Below, piece by piece: positions 7,282 through 12,557 of a stretch of DNA of 12,557 nucleotides. The stretch is from contig JANWWB010000316.1 of the NCBI GenBank assembly GCA_025056515.1, forward strand, positions 1 through 12,557. Direction: 5' to 3'. Both the position numbers and the translations under genes were made by a program. The notes beneath the pieces are model-generated. The model was not told where the DNA came from, searched no databases, and saw only the letters and a program-made list of their open reading frames with translations. The number at the start of each line of letters is the position of its first letter. Positions within the stretch are counted from its first letter, which is position 1. The stretch is from Anaerolineales bacterium (GTDB lineage Bacteria > Chloroflexota > Anaerolineae > Anaerolineales > Villigracilaceae).

Positions 7282-7303
7282 GCATACTCTGCTCTCTATG
7301 CTG
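7280..7303. promoter_or_regulatory. Inverted repeat CAGCATA/TATGCTG
   Basis: A perfect 7-bp inverted repeat (7280-7286 with 7297-7303) surrounds a 10-base pyrimidine-rich loop. It begins inside the last bases of direct-repeat copy 2. No T-tract follows on the plus strand, so it is not an obvious terminator. It may be a dimeric protein site or an RNA stem. The stretch 7304-7400 shows nothing I can support. Confidence 0.35.
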
Positions 7304-7400
7304 ATCATGAGCAATGAAATGACTTTCTGAATGGTGTTTAACAGACTGAAGACTAGAAGAACAACTTGGCTTATCAGCTTATTGATTGAGGTTCATGCTT

Positions 7401-7406
7401 TATAAT
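7401..7406 (+). promoter_or_regulatory. Consensus -10 box upstream of the structured leader
   Basis: TATAAT is a perfect -10 hexamer. The only recognisable -35-like element, TTGATT (7382-7387), is 13 bases away, too short for a standard sigma70 promoter. If active, transcription would start near 7413, just before the first stem of the structured region, giving the TPR gene a leader of about 250 bases. Confidence 0.35.
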
Positions 7407-7426
7407 ACGGATACGGCAAATCGAAC

Positions 7427-7627
7427 GGTCGAAAGCGACCACAGAGAGAAGGCGACATCAAAGGATGGTTCGGCGATTCTACATCTCTATGATGAAAAAG
7501 CATGGCTTGGTCTGTCGACAAAGAGAAAAATCAAGAATGCCCTATCCACGAAAGGGATGAAAACCTTTTGTGCGATAGGGTGGACATGTTCTCATCCAGC
7601 AAGGCCTGGGTAGGCGCTTTCCTCTCT
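7427..7627 (+). ncRNA. Candidate structured RNA: long 5' leader or independent small RNA before the TPR gene
   Basis: Several stems nest cleanly. GGTCG-AAAG-CGACC (7427-7440) is a perfect hairpin. A closing helix pairs 7443-7454 (AGAGAGAAGGCG) with 7615-7627 (CGCTTTCCTCTCT): 12 pairs, one of them G-U, with a bulged C at 7621. Inside it lie CATC-AAAG-GATG (7456-7467); a strong hairpin of 16 pairs (7540-7555 with 7564-7580, one bulged C, one G-U, loop GATGAAAA); and ATCCAG/CTGGGT (7594-7611). The unit sits between a perfect -10 box and the Shine-Dalgarno sequence of the TPR gene (7653-7657). I recognise no known riboswitch, 6S, SRP or RNase P motif in it. Pairing was found by eye, without energy or covariation support. 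A 75-codon open frame crosses the region but has no start signal. Confidence 0.35.
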
Positions 7628-7664
7628 TGAGATGGAACAGCCTTTTGTTGGTGGAGGTGGCGAG

Positions 7665-9074
7665 TTGAATCGCTCCTCGGTTGGTCGTCAGGCAGCAATT
7701 CTTTTAATTCTGGTAGCGTGCCTGATTTTGCCTCGTTTGGCGGTTGGCTGGCTGAATCTCGAAATGGCCCAGCAGGCCTTGCGAGAAGAAGACTACATAG
7801 TGGCTTCCTGGGCTTTAGCGCGCGCGGCAGCGCGCTTGCCTGGTCAGCAGGCGCTTTGGGGACAAGCCGGCCAAGCGGCTTTGAAAGCGGGTGAGTTCTC
7901 CCTGGCACAGCGCTGGTTCGAGCAAGGGGCTCGTCTCGACGGATTGACGGTGGAAGATTGGCTCGGCTATGGCGATTGCCTCTTCGCCCTAGGTCAGACC
8001 GAAGCGGCTGCTCAAATTTGGCAGCAAGGAGTGCGCCAAGCCGGCCCTTCACCGCATCTTTTGTATCGTCTGGCGATGGAAGACCGTCGAAATGGTAATT
8101 ATACTGCTGCCATTGAAAAATTGCGTTCGGCCTTGCGCCTCGCTCCGGAAGATGCCCGCTTGCATTACGAATTAGGCCTTCTACTCACCCTCCAATCTCC
8201 GACCGATGCATTATCCGAACTGATGACAGCGCTGAGCCTCGATCCCAGCCTAGAGGTGCAGATTCGTCCCCTACGCGCCGATCTTAATCGTCTTTCCTTG
8301 AGCCAAGACAACGCCTACCGTTTGACCCTTATTGGGCGTGGCCTGCTGGCCGTTGGTCAGACCGACCTGGCGCTTGTTGCCTTGGAACGCGCTGTTCAAA
8401 CCAATCGTCAATATGCCGAAGCCTGGGCCTGGCTAGCAGAAGCCCGTCAACAGGCCGGATGGGAAGGACGATTGCAGCTCGACCTGGCGTTGACTTACGG
8501 TTCTACCATTCCATCCATTCAAGCTCTGGATGGCCTGTATTGGCTAAGGCTCGGTGATTATCCAAAAGCGGTTCAGGCTTACGAACGCGCTGTCAGTTTG
8601 GAACCGGAGAATCCGGCTTGGTGGATCGGCCTTGGACAGGCTACAGAGGCTGCCGGTCTTTATCTGCAAGCCCGGGATGCTTATCAGCGCGCCGCCTTGC
8701 TCGATGCTCAGTCCCTCGAGGCCTGGCGGGGGTTGGCGCGCCTATCCATCGTGACGGCCTCACCTGAGGATGAAATCGGCCTGTATGCCGTTCAACGTCT
8801 GATAGATCTGGCGCCCGAAGACTGGCGCACCTGGGATTTGGCCGGTCAACTGGCAGCTTTGCGTTGGATTCCAGCCGAAGCCGAAACACATTTTTTGAAA
8901 GCGATTGAGCTTGCTCCTGAACAACCGGAACCTCATTTCCATTTGGCTCTTCTCTACCTCGACCAAGGCTCAACTTTCCAAGCCTATGAACGCTTGAAAC
9001 TCGTCCAGGAGCTTGACCCGCAAGGCCCGTATGGATGGCAGGCCTGGCGGATTTTGGAGCGTTATTTCCCATGA
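7665..9074 (+). CDS. Membrane-anchored tetratricopeptide-repeat (TPR) protein
   Basis: From TTG 7665 the protein has 469 residues: a short basic lead, one membrane helix (about 9-29), then TPR units to the end. Recognisable repeats include the helix pair with YTAAIEKLRSALRLAPEDAR, the one with DYPKAVQAYERAVSLEPENP, and the one with AETHFLKAIELAPEQPEPH. The helical repeats probably lie outside the membrane as a scaffold for protein partners; no catalytic domain is present. I prefer TTG 7665 because GGAGGTGG (7653-7660) sits 7 bases before it, while the in-frame ATG at 7632 has no Shine-Dalgarno sequence and would add 11 residues (MEQPFVGGGGE). The stop overlaps the next start (ATGA, 9071-9074), so the lipoprotein is translationally coupled. 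The leader contains the structured RNA candidate. Confidence 0.85.
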   Translation: MNRSSVGRQAAILLILVACLILPRLAVGWLNLEMAQQALREEDYIVASWALARAAARLPGQQALWGQAGQAALKAGEFSLAQRWFEQGARLDGLTVEDWLGYGDCLFALGQTEAAAQIWQQGVRQAGPSPHLLYRLAMEDRRNGNYTAAIEKLRSALRLAPEDARLHYELGLLLTLQSPTDALSELMTALSLDPSLEVQIRPLRADLNRLSLSQDNAYRLTLIGRGLLAVGQTDLALVALERAVQTNRQYAEAWAWLAEARQQAGWEGRLQLDLALTYGSTIPSIQALDGLYWLRLGDYPKAVQAYERAVSLEPENPAWWIGLGQATEAAGLYLQARDAYQRAALLDAQSLEAWRGLARLSIVTASPEDEIGLYAVQRLIDLAPEDWRTWDLAGQLAALRWIPAEAETHFLKAIELAPEQPEPHFHLALLYLDQGSTFQAYERLKLVQELDPQGPYGWQAWRILERYFP

Positions 9075-9712
9075 AAACCAAATCTTTACTCTGGTTAATT
9101 TTGCTTGGGTTGAGTGGTCTGGCTTGTCAATCTTCTCTCTTGATAGACTTAATCGCCATCCCTGGTGATGTGCTGTATCGGGATGACTTTTCAACTACCT
9201 CGGGCCCTTGGCCGGTCGGCGACTTTCCAGGTGGGTTGAGTGCTTACCGGGAGGACGCCTATCTCGTTCAACTTGATGTCTCGGGTCGTCAGTTTTTAGC
9301 CACCTCCAAACAAATCTATCGTGATGTAGTGGTTGAAGTGGATGTCCGACAAACAGCCGGGAAACCAGCCAACCTGTTTGGCTTGATTTGTCGCTATCTT
9401 GATGAACGCAATTATTACTTCTTTGTCATCGCCGGCGATGGTTACTTCGGTCTGGGTAAGATGCAAGATGGGCAAGCTGTCCTCCTTGGACAGACACAAA
9501 TGTCATACAGCCGTGATATTCGTCCCGATGGCGTGAATCGCTTGACCTTCTCGTGCGCTTCCTCGACCCTAACCGGTAGCATTAATGGCCAGATTGTTGC
9601 CCTAGCCGAGGACGTCGATTTTCCAAGCGGTGATGCCGGCTTTGTGGTCACCACGCTGGAAGATGGAGGCTTGGTTGTGTATTTTGATAACTTTCTGGTC
9701 ACTCACCCCTAG
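9071..9712 (+). CDS. Small lipoprotein with a concanavalin-like beta-sandwich domain
   Basis: The 213-residue protein starts with a lipoprotein signal ending SGLAC (Cys19). The mature part is rich in beta strands and runs from LYRDDFSTTSGPW through alternating strands to VVYFDNFLVTHP. The 'DDFS...W' opening, the 'NYYFFVIAGDGYFGLGK' core and the closing 'VYFDNF' strand fit the jelly-roll fold of LamG, DUF1080 and other glucanase-like carbohydrate-binding domains. No acidic catalytic pair stands out, so binding is likelier than hydrolysis. The ATG at 9071 overlaps the TPR gene's TGA by 4 bp. The two proteins may form a surface complex, with the TPR as scaffold. The fold call is from memory of family patterns, and the ligand is unknown. 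Confidence 0.7.
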   Translation: MKTKSLLWLILLGLSGLACQSSLLIDLIAIPGDVLYRDDFSTTSGPWPVGDFPGGLSAYREDAYLVQLDVSGRQFLATSKQIYRDVVVEVDVRQTAGKPANLFGLICRYLDERNYYFFVIAGDGYFGLGKMQDGQAVLLGQTQMSYSRDIRPDGVNRLTFSCASSTLTGSINGQIVALAEDVDFPSGDAGFVVTTLEDGGLVVYFDNFLVTHP

Positions 9713-9853
9713 ATGTTTGTTGGCATCGAGTCTTCCGTCGTCTAATCCGGTTGGGCAAACACTCGTTTTGTCAACGCAGCCGGTTGGTCAAGTCCCAAAC
9801 CGAATTGGTCCAATCGCCGAGTAAAGGTCCTCGGGTTGATAGCAATTTGATAG

Positions 9854-9881
9854 TTGCTAAAAGGTCAAACCAAAGTATCAT
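9854..9881 (+). promoter_or_regulatory. Possible promoter giving a leaderless acyltransferase mRNA
   Basis: TTGCTA (9854-9859) and TATCAT (9876-9881) are 16 bases apart, with 4 of 6 and 5 of 6 matches to consensus. Transcription would begin at about 9888-9889, which is the A of the preferred ATG. There is no Shine-Dalgarno sequence before that ATG, which agrees with a leaderless message. Just upstream, TTGATAG occurs twice 11 bp apart (9836-9842 and 9847-9853), one helical turn, a possible regulator site. The rest of 9713-9888 holds no gene. Confidence 0.35.
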
Positions 9882-9888
9882 TTCCACA

Positions 9889-10644
9889 ATGGAACGCGAG
9901 CACTGGACGAGTCCAAATCGTTTGTATCGTTTAGGCTGGCGGCTGGTGCGCACCTACGTTTCTCTGCTGATGGAATTCGATGTCCATTTTCAGACCCCTC
10001 TACCGCCCGGCCCAAAGATCTTTGTTGCTAACCATCCCAGCGCCATCGACCCTTTCTTGATTCACCTGCTCTCACAAGAGGAAATCAACGTTTTGTTGAC
10101 GGAAAAAGCCTTTCGAGTGCGCGGGTTTGGTGCTTTTCTGCGCCATGTGCGCGAGATTTGCGTTCCTTTGGAAACACCAGCAGAGGCTCTGGTGGAAGCG
10201 CAAAACCGGCTGGAGCGGGGTGTCTCAGTAGCAATCTTTATCGAAGGACATATCAGCCCTGGCGAGAACGCCTTTCTTCCCCCTCGCACCGGTGCCGCTC
10301 GTCTGGCGCTGGCAACCAGTGTTCCGGTTGTGCCGGTCGGCATCTATCTGCGCTGCGACCGGCGAATCAACCTCCGCTCCCGGATTAGCGGTGATGAGAG
10401 TGAAGCCCTCTGGTACTTTTATGGCCCTTACTTTATGACAGTCGGAGCTGCAATCCATTGGCACGGTGATCCACAGGATCGCTCGTTGGTTCGGAAAGTC
10501 TCTCACCAGATGATGGATCAAATCAAAATCCTAGCTTGGGAAAGCGCAGCGCGCTTCCAGAGCCGTCCGGCGTGCCATCCCCTTAAACGTCTCTTGCTGC
10601 TTATCAACGGATTAATCCGTAAGCAGGTCATCTCTCGCTTATGA
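9889..10644 (+). CDS. PlsC-family 1-acyl-glycerol-phosphate acyltransferase-like protein
   Basis: PlsC-family enzymes move acyl groups onto lysophosphatidic acid or related acceptors at the inner face of the membrane. The 251-residue protein has motif I NHPSAIDP (His49 and Asp54, the HxxxxD catalytic pair), a motif III variant FIEGHISPG (117-125, usual form FPEGTRS), and motif IV VPVVPVGI (about 145-152). Motif II is atypical: RVRGFGAFLRHVREICVPL in place of the usual GxxFIxR, ending in the common 'VPL'. The replaced Pro, Thr and Arg in motif III suggest an unusual acyl acceptor, but the catalytic core is kept. I chose ATG 9889; the frame is open back to TTG 9751, but that stretch codes a non-family extension and has no start signal. 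The TGA overlaps the convergent methyltransferase's stop by 6 bp. Confidence 0.8.
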   Translation: MEREHWTSPNRLYRLGWRLVRTYVSLLMEFDVHFQTPLPPGPKIFVANHPSAIDPFLIHLLSQEEINVLLTEKAFRVRGFGAFLRHVREICVPLETPAEALVEAQNRLERGVSVAIFIEGHISPGENAFLPPRTGAARLALATSVPVVPVGIYLRCDRRINLRSRISGDESEALWYFYGPYFMTVGAAIHWHGDPQDRSLVRKVSHQMMDQIKILAWESAARFQSRPACHPLKRLLLLINGLIRKQVISRL

Positions 10645-11874
10645 ACGCCGTTCTCGATGGAACAGGCTAATGCTCTCTATGTGGGCAGTTTGGGGAAATT
10701 GATCAAATAAGCAAATTTCGCTCAAAGTGTAACCGCCCGCCAGGAACCGGGCAGCATCGCGCGCCAGCGTGGATGGTTCGCACGAAACATAAGCGATTCG
10801 TTCCGGACCTAGGGCCAGCAATGCCTCTAGGACGCGTTTTCCTAGACCGGCACGTGGTGGATCTACAATCACAGTCTGTGGACGTGCTTCTATCCACGGC
10901 AGAATCTGCTCGGCTGTCCCTTCGTACAGTTCAACGTTGTCGAACTCATCCAGGTTCAGCGCAAAATCTTCGCAGGCAATCGAAGAGGCCTCAACGCCTA
11001 TCAAACGGCGCACTTTGCCGGCAAAAAAGGCGCTGAATAACCCGACGCCACAATAAATATCCATCAGCGTTTCGTCAGGTGAAACAGGCAGTTTTTCGAT
11101 TAGGTAGGAGACCATGGAAGCAGCAATCGGTAGATTGACCTGAAAGAACGCCCCTGCCGAAACACGGAAGAGTCGATGATGGACTTGCATGGTCACAGCT
11201 TCCTCGCCGGCCAGCACAATAGCTTCCTCCCCCAGCAAATGCACAACCGACAGACCTTCAATCTCCACCTCAAGTTCAGGTGACTCGTCCGACTCAAGCA
11301 CGAGCATCGCTTGGCCATCGCTTCCTACGCGTATTCCAATCCGTTCTATCGAGAGTCCCGACTCAAAGACAAGACGGGGCCAGATCTCGTTCAATTCTTC
11401 CGAGAGAAGTGGACATTCACGCACAGGCATCAAGTGACCGTCACGCCCTACATAGGCTAATTCGCCCTGCGGCGTTAGATGAAATTGGGCATGATTGCGA
11501 TATCGCCAAGGAGAAGGCGAGAGGACAGTGGAAGGCAAGGGGGAAGCGGAAATTTTGCCAAGACGCCGGAGTTGTTCACACAAGATACCTTTTTTTGCAT
11601 TGACTTGCGCCGAATACGAAAGGTGCTGATATTGACACCCACCGCATAGACCGTAATGGCGACAAGTCGGCGGAACTCGGTCGGGCGAAGATTCCAACAC
11701 TTCAAGGAGTTCTGCTGTCCAACGGCCGCGCCGCTCTTCCAAGAGACGAACACGCACCAGCTCGCCAGGCAAGGCAAAAGGCACAAAGACAGCCTGGCCA
11801 TCCGGCAGGCGTCCTAGAGCATCGCCGCCAAAGACCAGCTTCTCCAGGCGCAAATCCATAATCTGATCGCGCAT
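10639..11874 (-). CDS. rlmD: 23S rRNA (uracil-C5)-methyltransferase, TrmA/RlmC/RlmD family
   Basis: The enzyme transfers a methyl group from S-adenosylmethionine to C5 of a uracil in RNA, most likely U1939 of 23S rRNA. An N-terminal TRAM-like domain (about 6-60, LEKLVFGGDALGRL) precedes four Cys that fit the family iron-sulfur site: Cys71, Cys77, Cys80 (CRHYGLCGGC) and Cys154. FFQVN (Gln245), DIYCGVGLF (272-280) and DPPRAG (338-343) are the substrate and cofactor motifs. Cys365 in YVSCEPSTLARD is the nucleophile and Glu400 in HIESI the general base. The length (411) is usual. RlmD rather than RlmC or TrmA is inferred from the TRAM plus four-Cys layout. The ATG has only weak GCAGGC upstream; M6 is an alternative start. 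It follows the small membrane protein after 32 bases. Confidence 0.9.
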   Translation of the reverse strand: MRDQIMDLRLEKLVFGGDALGRLPDGQAVFVPFALPGELVRVRLLEERRGRWTAELLEVLESSPDRVPPTCRHYGLCGGCQYQHLSYSAQVNAKKGILCEQLRRLGKISASPLPSTVLSPSPWRYRNHAQFHLTPQGELAYVGRDGHLMPVRECPLLSEELNEIWPRLVFESGLSIERIGIRVGSDGQAMLVLESDESPELEVEIEGLSVVHLLGEEAIVLAGEEAVTMQVHHRLFRVSAGAFFQVNLPIAASMVSYLIEKLPVSPDETLMDIYCGVGLFSAFFAGKVRRLIGVEASSIACEDFALNLDEFDNVELYEGTAEQILPWIEARPQTVIVDPPRAGLGKRVLEALLALGPERIAYVSCEPSTLARDAARFLAGGYTLSEICLFDQFPQTAHIESISLFHRERRS

Positions 11875-11906
11875 GTTGCCTGCCGTTCAGAAACATTTGC
11901 CTTGAA

Positions 11907-12080
11907 TTAGCGCAGGAAGAGCGCCATCCATTGGTCCTGGAAGAAGGACAATACAACCAGAATCAAGATGAACGTCCCAGCTAGAATACCGATTCGCTTC
12001 AGATCGCGCTTGGTCTGACTGTAATCCGGCTGAAAGGTTTCCTGACGAACGGAGAAAGATGATTTACCTTTTTTACTCAT
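11907..12080 (-). CDS. 57-residue single-pass membrane protein, unknown function
   Basis: The frame starts at ATG 12080 and ends at TAA 11907. AGGAG (12092-12096) lies 11 bases upstream, a good ribosome binding site. The first 30 residues are polar and basic (MSKKGKSSFS, then DYSQTKRDLKR), followed by one membrane helix (about 31-47) and a short end (QDQWMALFLR). The charge pattern places the N-terminus in the cytoplasm. I do not recognise the family. It was compared with SecE, which it resembles in size and single helix, but it lacks the SecE amphipathic helix pattern and has no nusG neighbour. It lies between sortase and the rRNA methyltransferase on the same strand, but lacks an LPXTG-type motif, so it is not an evident sortase substrate. 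Confidence 0.8.
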   Translation of the reverse strand: MSKKGKSSFSVRQETFQPDYSQTKRDLKRIGILAGTFILILVVLSFFQDQWMALFLR

Positions 12081-12159
12081 GAGATAGAATACTCCTGTAA
12101 GAAATAGGTTTGGTCACGTTGGTGATGCCAATCGGCATAGCGAGGGTAACATACCGGTG

Positions 12160-12186
12160 TGCTGAAATGGTCGTGAGTTTTCAGCA
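12160..12186. promoter_or_regulatory. 8-bp hairpin downstream of the sortase gene
   Basis: TGCTGAAA (12160-12167) and TTTCAGCA (12179-12186) form a perfect 8-bp stem around 11 bases, 53 bases after the sortase stop. Neither strand has a T-tract directly behind it, so it is a poor intrinsic terminator; an RNA processing or stability element is possible. A smaller hairpin, ATGCC/GGCAT (12125-12138), lies nearer the small membrane gene. Confidence 0.35.
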
Positions 12187-12238
12187 GCATGCCACAATCC
12201 GGCTGTTTGAGGGTGCCCTATCTGAGGACTTTGACTTG

Positions 12239-12557
12239 TTAAGGGCTTTTGAGCTGACCAAAAACTACTATTCGTTTGTTGTCCACCAGATAAGGGTAGC
12301 AACTGATCAAAGTCACCGCAGGATAACTGGTGGGTGCCATCACCTCAACCGCCGTTGGCTCAACAATTGCACTGCCAGTCACCTGGTAAGTGTACTGTTG
12401 TTGAGCGGTGAAGAGGATGATAATATCGCCGGGTCTGAGACGGTCTAGATCGCGAAAAATTTCGCCGTAGATGTCATTATGAGCAGAGAGAACGACATTC
12501 CCCGGCTGACCTGGATTGCCACTTCCAAGATGCTGACCAACCCCTTTTTTCAGCTGC
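12239..12557 (-). CDS. Sortase, probably class D or E (C-terminal part; 5' end outside the window)
   Basis: The frame is open at the window edge and gives 105 complete codons to TAA at 12239-12241. It holds all three residues of a sortase active site: His in VVLSAHND, Cys in VTLISCYPY, and Arg in DNKRIVVFGQ about 8 residues past the Cys. The order and spacing (His near FRDLDRLRPGDII, then the beta strands with YTYQVTG) are those of the sortase barrel. The protein ends soon after the Arg strand, as usual. A TL-S-C pattern around the Cys fits classes D/E better than class A or B, though the class is inferred. Sortases cleave a C-terminal sorting motif and join the protein to the wall or another protein. 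No substrate is visible here. The membrane anchor lies outside the window. Confidence 0.9.
   Translation of the reverse strand, partial: QLKKGVGQHLGSGNPGQPGNVVLSAHNDIYGEIFRDLDRLRPGDIIILFTAQQQYTYQVTGSAIVEPTAVEVMAPTSYPAVTLISCYPYLVDNKRIVVFGQLKSP

Noticed and set aside
7540..7580. CRISPR-repeat-like sequence ending GATGAAAAC inside a hairpin
   Set aside because: Only one copy exists in the window, with no spaced repeats and no cas genes.
7386..7613. 75-codon open frame upstream of the TPR gene
   Set aside because: No ribosome binding site, no recognisable domain, and it runs through the strongest RNA stems; the sequence reads better as leader.
7531..8052. Minus-strand 173-codon open frame across the TPR start
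   Set aside because: It is a shadow of the TPR coding sequence with low-complexity composition and no start signal.
9751..9888. N-terminal extension of the acyltransferase from TTG 9751
   Set aside because: No start signal and no family similarity; a promoter-like element lies within it.
11907..12080. Small membrane protein as SecE
   Set aside because: Size and single helix fit, but the conserved SecE amphipathic pattern and the nusG/ribosomal protein neighbourhood are missing.
12081..12238. Extra sortase sequence in another frame (frameshift) or a tRNA after the sortase stop
   Set aside because: The sortase ends at the usual distance after its conserved Arg; no sortase-like residues continue, and no cloverleaf or CCA end was found.

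Overview
The window looks like a chromosomal segment from a Chloroflexi bacterium, probably of the Anaerolineae. This is inferred from style and gene content: secreted proteins with long Pro/Thr linkers, lipoprotein LCP enzymes, a LysM protein, a class D/E-type sortase, and a GAF/coiled-coil sensor kinase. No rRNA or other marker gene confirms it. I see no tRNA, rRNA, insertion sequence or CRISPR array.

Layout. (1) 1-187, minus: N-terminus of a probable type IIG (Eco57I-like) restriction-modification protein, cut by the window edge. (2) 502-1146, plus: a short CDF-like cation transporter, divergent from (1). (3) 1308-1373: three back-to-back inverted repeats between convergent genes. (4) 7053-1412, minus: a tight four-gene operon of a 7-TM sensor kinase, a double-LysM secreted protein and two tandem LytR-CpsA-Psr (LCP) lipoproteins. 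Two of the three junctions are 4-bp GTGA overlaps and the third is a 22-nt gap. (5) 7054-7664: a long divergent intergenic region with an imperfect direct repeat spaced exactly 100 bp, several hairpins, and a candidate structured RNA leader closed by a 12-bp helix. (6) 7665-9712, plus: a membrane-anchored TPR protein translationally coupled to a small lipoprotein with a predicted beta-sandwich domain. (7) 9889-10644, plus: a PlsC-type acyltransferase, possibly on a leaderless transcript. Its end overlaps by 6 bp the end of a convergent RlmD-type 23S rRNA uracil methyltransferase. (8) 12557-10639, minus: sortase (5' end missing), a 57-residue single-pass membrane protein, then the methyltransferase.

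How it may work together. Most of the window concerns the cell envelope. LCP enzymes attach lipid-linked glycopolymers to cell wall or protein acceptors, LysM domains bind peptidoglycan or related glycans, and sortase joins proteins at the cell surface. The sensor that heads the LCP operon has Gln where histidine kinases carry the phospho-accepting His, and no response regulator lies beside it. It is therefore a candidate pseudokinase sensor in an envelope-assembly operon. This operon, with its repeat-containing upstream region and the structured leader of the divergent TPR gene, is the best candidate for an undescribed system here.
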